Source of the DNA: Streptomyces fumigatiscleroticus
GTDB taxonomy: Bacteria > Actinomycetota > Actinomycetes > Streptomycetales > Streptomycetaceae
NCBI RefSeq assembly: GCF_014647975.1
Contig: NZ_BMQF01000013.1
Location: forward strand, 117,297 to 181,296
Length of the DNA stretch: 64,000 nt
Reading direction: 5' to 3'
In this document: in pieces, positions 60,251-64,000 of the stretch
Layout of the letters: each line of letters opens with the position of its first letter
Numbering within the stretch: the first letter of the stretch is position 1
The notes under the pieces: generated by a model
Told to the model about the DNA's origin: nothing
Databases searched by the model: none
The model's input: the letters and a program-made list of their open reading frames with translations, nothing else
Made by a program: the position numbers and the translations under genes

Positions 60251-60919
60251 GTGATCCACGAGGTGGACGAGGTCCTCAAGGGCCTCCTCGGCGGCGGCGC
60301 GCTGGCCGGATCCGGCATCGAGGTCTCCTTCGAGGCCCCCACCCGCGACTGGGCGGCCCGGCGCAACGCCCCCGTGCTCAACGCCTACCTGTACGACATC
60401 CGCGAGGACGTGGCCCGGCGCCAGCGCGGCCACGTGGCCGTCCGCGACGAGCGGGACATCGTGCTGCGGCGCCGTCAGCCCCCGCGCTGGTTCCGGCTGT
60501 CGTACCTGGTCACCGCCTGGACCAAGACCCCGCAGGACGAACACCGGCTGCTCTCCGCCGCGCTGGCCACACTGCTGCCGCGCGAACTGCTGGCCGCCGA
60601 CGAACTGCCCGGCTCGCTCGGCGCGCTGGGCCTGTCGGTGCCGTTGACGGTGGCCGGCATCCAGACCGAGTCGCGTTCCCTCGCCGAGATCTGGTCCGCG
60701 CTGGGCGGCGAACTCAAGCCCTCCCTGGACCTGGTGGTGACCGCGCCCTTCCCGGCCTACCCCGAGTACGACGCCGGTCCCCCGGTCACCGAGGGCGCGG
60801 CGGTCCGGGTGCGCGGCCTGGACGGCGACCCGCCCGAGTCCGGCGAACGCGCCCACCGGCCGCACCAGGTGGCGGCGGCCCGCGCCGCCCGCGCCGCGCG
60901 GCGCCCGGACACGCCATGA
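60251..60919 (+). CDS. DUF4255 / Pvc16-type protein of a contractile injection system
   Basis: The 222-residue protein opens VIHEVDEVLKGLLGG and has APVLNAYLYDIREDVARRQRG and WFRLSYLVTAWTKTPQDEHRLLSAALATLLP, the DUF4255 (Pvc16 N-terminal) pattern. In Afp and PVC particles the homologue caps the inner tube and joins it to the sheath end. GTG at 60251 follows GGGAG. The AAA+ ATPase start overlaps its stop codon, which is the usual CIS pairing. The last 35 residues are Ala/Arg-rich and may be disordered. Confidence 0.9.
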   Translation: MIHEVDEVLKGLLGGGALAGSGIEVSFEAPTRDWAARRNAPVLNAYLYDIREDVARRQRGHVAVRDERDIVLRRRQPPRWFRLSYLVTAWTKTPQDEHRLLSAALATLLPRELLAADELPGSLGALGLSVPLTVAGIQTESRSLAEIWSALGGELKPSLDLVVTAPFPAYPEYDAGPPVTEGAAVRVRGLDGDPPESGERAHRPHQVAAARAARAARRPDTP

Positions 60920-62919
60920 CGGCCGCGTACGCCGCCGTCGAGGACGAGGTGCGGGACCCGGCCGCCCCGCTGCTGGTCCGGCTCGCCGGACTGCGGGAGC
61001 GGGTGGCGGCGCTGGTCGAGCACCGCGCCGCCGGCGACCCCACCGCCGGCGACCCGCTGCGCGGTCTGTACCTGTCCGAGGAGGCCGTACGGCATCTGCT
61101 GCGCACCGGCCCGGCCGCCCCCGCGGACACCGGGGCCCAGACCACCGCCGCCCCCCTCGGACCCGCCGACCGGCTGGCCCGTCTGGCCGCCCGCGCCCGG
61201 CTCACCGAACTGGACACCGCCCTCCTGCTCATCGCGCTCGCCCCGGAGATCGACCGCTCCTTCGAGCCGCTCTACGGCTATCTCAACGACGACGTGAGCA
61301 GGCGCCGGGCCACCACCGGCCTCGCCCTCGACCTGTGCGGCACGCCCGCCCATCTGGCGACGGCACGGGCCCGCTTCCACGCCACGGCACCGCTGTGCGC
61401 GCTCGGCCTGCTGGACGTCGAGGAACCCGAACGGCCCTTCCTCTCCCGCTCGCTGCGCGTGCCCGACCGGCTCGTCGCCCATCTGCTCGGCGACGACACC
61501 CCGGACGCCGCGCTCCTGCCCCACCTGCTCCCGATGCCGGAGCCGCTGCCCGGCGACGACGAGGACTTCACCGGCCGGCTCGCCGCCCGGCTGCGCGGCG
61601 GCCCGCTCACCGCCTATCTGCGCGAGCACCGCGAGGGCGACGGCCTGGGCGCCGTCGCCGCCGCGCTCGGCGCCGCACACCTTCACGCGCTCCGCTTCAC
61701 GGGCCCCGAGGAGCACGTCCCCGCGCTGCTGCGCGAGGCACGGCTCGGCGGCCGTGCCGTGGTCCTCTCCGGCCTGCCCGACCACCCGGGCCCGCTGCTG
61801 CGGGCGCTGACCGCGGCCTCCGACGTGACCGTCCTGCTGACGGATCCGCGCCCGTACGACCCGCAGTGGTGCCCTGACGACCCGCTGGTCCTCCAGGCGC
61901 CGCGCCGCCGGGCCGGCGGGACGGCCGCCTGGGCGGCGGCGCTGGGAGCGGACGCCGACGGCTTCGACCTGGCGGGCACCGTCGCCCCCTACCGGCTCGG
62001 CGGCGACCGGGTGCAGCGCGCCGCCCGCGCCGCCCTCGACCTCGCCTCCTTCGAGGGCACCGCCCTCACCGCGGCCCATGTCCGGCTGGCCGCCCGTCAG
62101 CAGTCCGCCTCAGGACTGGAACGCCATGCCCGCCGGATCCGCCCCGCGGTCGACTGGTCGGACCTGGTGCTGCCCGAACGGCCCCTGACCCAGCTGCACG
62201 AACTGGCCCTGCGCGCCCGCCACCGCGACCGGGTGCTCGGCGACTGGCGGCTCAGCGCGGGCGGCGGCCGGGGCCGGGGCGTACTCGGCCTGTTCGCGGG
62301 CGAGTCCGGCACCGGCAAGACCCTGTCCGCCGAGGTCGTCGCCGCCGAACTCGGCCTGGACCTGTACGTGGTGCAGCTGTCCTCGGTCGTCGACAAGTAC
62401 GTCGGCGAGACCGAGAAGAACCTGGAGCGCATCTTCACCGAGGCCGACCGCACCGACGCCGTGCTGCTCTTCGACGAGGCCGACGCCGTCTTCGGCAAGC
62501 GCTCCGAGGTGAAGGACTCCCACGACCGCTACGCCAACATGGAGAGCGCCTATCTGCTCCAGCGGCTGGAGTCCTTCGACGGGATCGCGCTGCTCACCAC
62601 CAACCTGCGCGCCAATATCGACGAGGCGTTCACCCGGCGCCTGGACCTGGTGGTCGACTTCCCGTTCCCGGACGCCGGACAGCGCCTGGCGCTGTGGCGG
62701 CACGGCCTGAAGCACGTGCCGTGCGCCGACGGCATCGACCCCGCCCCGCTGGCCGAGGAGTTCGAGCTGGCCGGCGGGGCGATCCGCAGCGCGGTGGTCA
62801 CCGCCGCCTATCTCGCCGCCGGACGCGGTGCCCCGGTCGGCGCCGACGACCTGCTGGAAGGGGCCCGCCGCGAGTACCGCAAGGCGGGCCGCCTGGTGCC
62901 CGGCGAGGCGGGCTGGTAG
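60916..62919 (+). CDS. CIS-associated AAA+ ATPase (Afp15/Pvc15-type)
   Basis: The 667-residue protein has a long N-terminal helical region (to about residue 400) and one AAA+ module with Walker A GESGTGKT (463-470), Walker B LLFDEADAVFGKRSE near 517, a TTNLR sensor 1 and a RRLDLVVDF second region. Afp15/Pvc15-type ATPases are needed for assembly or cargo handling in eCIS and CIS loci. ATG at 60916 overlaps the stop of the cap gene (translational coupling). The cluster presumably continues right of the window. Confidence 0.93.
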   Translation: MTAAYAAVEDEVRDPAAPLLVRLAGLRERVAALVEHRAAGDPTAGDPLRGLYLSEEAVRHLLRTGPAAPADTGAQTTAAPLGPADRLARLAARARLTELDTALLLIALAPEIDRSFEPLYGYLNDDVSRRRATTGLALDLCGTPAHLATARARFHATAPLCALGLLDVEEPERPFLSRSLRVPDRLVAHLLGDDTPDAALLPHLLPMPEPLPGDDEDFTGRLAARLRGGPLTAYLREHREGDGLGAVAAALGAAHLHALRFTGPEEHVPALLREARLGGRAVVLSGLPDHPGPLLRALTAASDVTVLLTDPRPYDPQWCPDDPLVLQAPRRRAGGTAAWAAALGADADGFDLAGTVAPYRLGGDRVQRAARAALDLASFEGTALTAAHVRLAARQQSASGLERHARRIRPAVDWSDLVLPERPLTQLHELALRARHRDRVLGDWRLSAGGGRGRGVLGLFAGESGTGKTLSAEVVAAELGLDLYVVQLSSVVDKYVGETEKNLERIFTEADRTDAVLLFDEADAVFGKRSEVKDSHDRYANMESAYLLQRLESFDGIALLTTNLRANIDEAFTRRLDLVVDFPFPDAGQRLALWRHGLKHVPCADGIDPAPLAEEFELAGGAIRSAVVTAAYLAAGRGAPVGADDLLEGARREYRKAGRLVPGEAGW

Positions 62920-62934
62920 GCCCGCCGGGGCTCC

Positions 62935-64000
62935 TCACTCCACCCGCCACTTCTGGTTGGGGGTTCCCGAGCACGTCCACAGCTGGAGCTTGGTGCCGTT
63001 GCCGGTGCCCTCGTCCTTGGCGTCCACGCACTTGTCGGCCTGCGGGTTGACCAGGTCACCGGCGACGCTCAGCACGAACTGCTGGGCCGGGTTGCCGCTG
63101 CACCGGGCGAGCTGGATGACGGCGCCGTCGTCGCGGGAGCCCCAGGCCACGTCCATGCACAGGCCGAGCGAGCGGACGGTGCCGTCGCCGCGGAAGACCC
63201 ACTTCTGGTTGGCGCGGCCGGCGCAGTCCCACAGCTGGAGCGGGGTGCCGTCCTTGCCTTCGCCCGTGACGTCCTGCGAGTCGGTGACGTCGATGCACCG
63301 GTTGGAACCCGTGCCGATGATCATCGACCCGGGGGCCGGCGTCTGCGTGGCCGTGGGGGTCGAGCCGCCGGACTTCTTCTTCGTGCCGCCCGACCCCGAC
63401 GACCCGGAGGAGCCCGAGGACCCGGAGCCACCGGAGCCGCCGTCGTCCTGCTGCTGGGGCGGGGCGGAGGTGACCGGGGTGTCGGGCAGCGCCGCGGCGG
63501 AGGAGCCGGCCGACGGCAGGGGTGCCTCGGACGCCTCGGGGCTGGGCAGCGCGGTGGCCCCGGCCTCCGCGAGCTTCTCCGTCGCCCCGCTGCTGACCTG
63601 CGGCTTGTACGCCAGCCAGATCATCACGAACGCGATCGACAGCGCCACCGCGACGCTCAGCGCGGTCGCCAGCCAGCGCGGCAGGAACCCGCGCTGCACG
63701 AACGTCCCGTCCACCGACAGCGGCGCCACGCCCGAGCGCTGCACGGTCAGCGCGTACGGCCGCTGCTCCTTCGACCCGAACCAGATGATGTCCCGGGGCT
63801 TGAGCGTGGTGTCGACGAACGCCGCGCGGCCCGGCTCGATCTGCACACTGCCCGGCCGGAACTCGTACGACAGGTGGTCACCGGTGTCGGTGCCCGCCAC
63901 GGACGCCGTGACAGGAGTGTTGCCGACGTTGTCGATCGCCAGCCGCGGCCGGCCCCGGAAGCGGCCCTTCACGGTCGGCGGCACCAGCTCGGCCCGCACC
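62935..64000 (-). CDS. Membrane protein with ricin-type lectin C-terminus, 5 end beyond the window
   Basis: At least 355 C-terminal residues are seen; the frame stays open to the right edge. Order: an Ig-like beta domain (LAIDNVGNTPVTASVAGTD, EPGRAAFVDTTLKPR), one membrane helix (WLATALSVAVALSIAFVMIW), a Ser/Gly/Lys linker, and a C-terminal ricin-B beta-trefoil with three QxW-type repeats (NQKWVF, AQQFVL, NQKWRV). The lectin should lie outside the membrane and bind sugars. It is the neighbour expected in Streptomyces CIS clusters, where such proteins are called hydrolytic proteins without proof of hydrolysis. A GTG at 63999 is probably internal. Confidence 0.85.
   Translation of the reverse strand, partial: VRAELVPPTVKGRFRGRPRLAIDNVGNTPVTASVAGTDTGDHLSYEFRPGSVQIEPGRAAFVDTTLKPRDIIWFGSKEQRPYALTVQRSGVAPLSVDGTFVQRGFLPRWLATALSVAVALSIAFVMIWLAYKPQVSSGATEKLAEAGATALPSPEASEAPLPSAGSSAAALPDTPVTSAPPQQQDDGGSGGSGSSGSSGSSGSGGTKKKSGGSTPTATQTPAPGSMIIGTGSNRCIDVTDSQDVTGEGKDGTPLQLWDCAGRANQKWVFRGDGTVRSLGLCMDVAWGSRDDGAVIQLARCSGNPAQQFVLSVAGDLVNPQADKCVDAKDEGTGNGTKLQLWTCSGTPNQKWRVE

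Overview
The window is about 72% GC. Third codon positions are almost all G or C, GTG and TTG starts are common, and many genes have a -10-like TANNNT hexamer only 6-8 nt before the start codon, which is the usual look of leaderless transcription. Together with futalosine-pathway MqnD, DasR-type and BldD-type sites and a TTA codon in a regulator, this points to a Streptomyces chromosome. The order mqnD, cold shock gene, XPB helicase, groEL, cold shock gene, thrC homologue, otsA, nagKA, cdgB, terD, LuxR and CIS genes is the order I recall from the S. coelicolor core chromosome. I see no rRNA, tRNA, CRISPR array or complete insertion sequence.

Layout. 1-8 kb: end of mqnD, a cold shock domain protein, a HAD phosphatase, a HAAS-type membrane protein, and the XPB helicase with its partner. 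8-14.6 kb: HelD-type RNA polymerase recycling ATPase, CutC, mycothiol-type enzymes, an HD protein, and two copies of a short non-coding element with terminal inverted repeats. 14.7-22.4 kb: murR-murQ for cell-wall muramic acid recycling, an acyltransferase-SGNH membrane protein, an esterase and an old-yellow-enzyme reductase. 22.5-27.5 kb: GroEL under a CIRCE operator, a cold shock gene with a structured leader, and a SAM-I riboswitch, ThrC-family enzyme and sulfur carrier unit. 27.6-31 kb: glucosylglycerate and trehalose synthesis (gpgS, otsA, otsB). 31-36 kb: amino sugar uptake and catabolism (binding protein, nagK, nagA) with two dre-like DasR sites, then a PfkB kinase. 36-44.9 kb: a membrane-anchored CBM protein, the diguanylate cyclase CdgB, a flavin reductase, ArfB, TerD, a GNAT-Nudix gene broken by an in-frame TAG, an M1 peptidase and a pentapeptide protein. 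45-51 kb: oxidoreductases, an MFS pump and an APH-type kinase.

The right end (51.2-64 kb) is the most interesting part. A 1719-residue protein I cannot assign to any family has six regularly spaced degenerate units of about 280 residues behind an N-terminal leader with the sequence LQQAAGNAA. It faces a LuxR/LAL regulator that carries a TTA codon. Beyond it are an atypical response regulator, a DUF4255 (Pvc16/Afp16-type) cap protein, a CIS-type AAA+ ATPase, and a membrane protein with a ricin-type lectin tail that runs off the edge. This is the regulatory and front end of a contractile injection system (CIS/eCIS) locus, and the giant protein is a candidate cargo or accessory component.

Genes that work together: mur genes and nag genes recycle cell-wall and chitin sugars; gpgS, otsA and otsB make compatible solutes; cdgB (BldD-like box), dre sites and the TTA codon tie the region to development.
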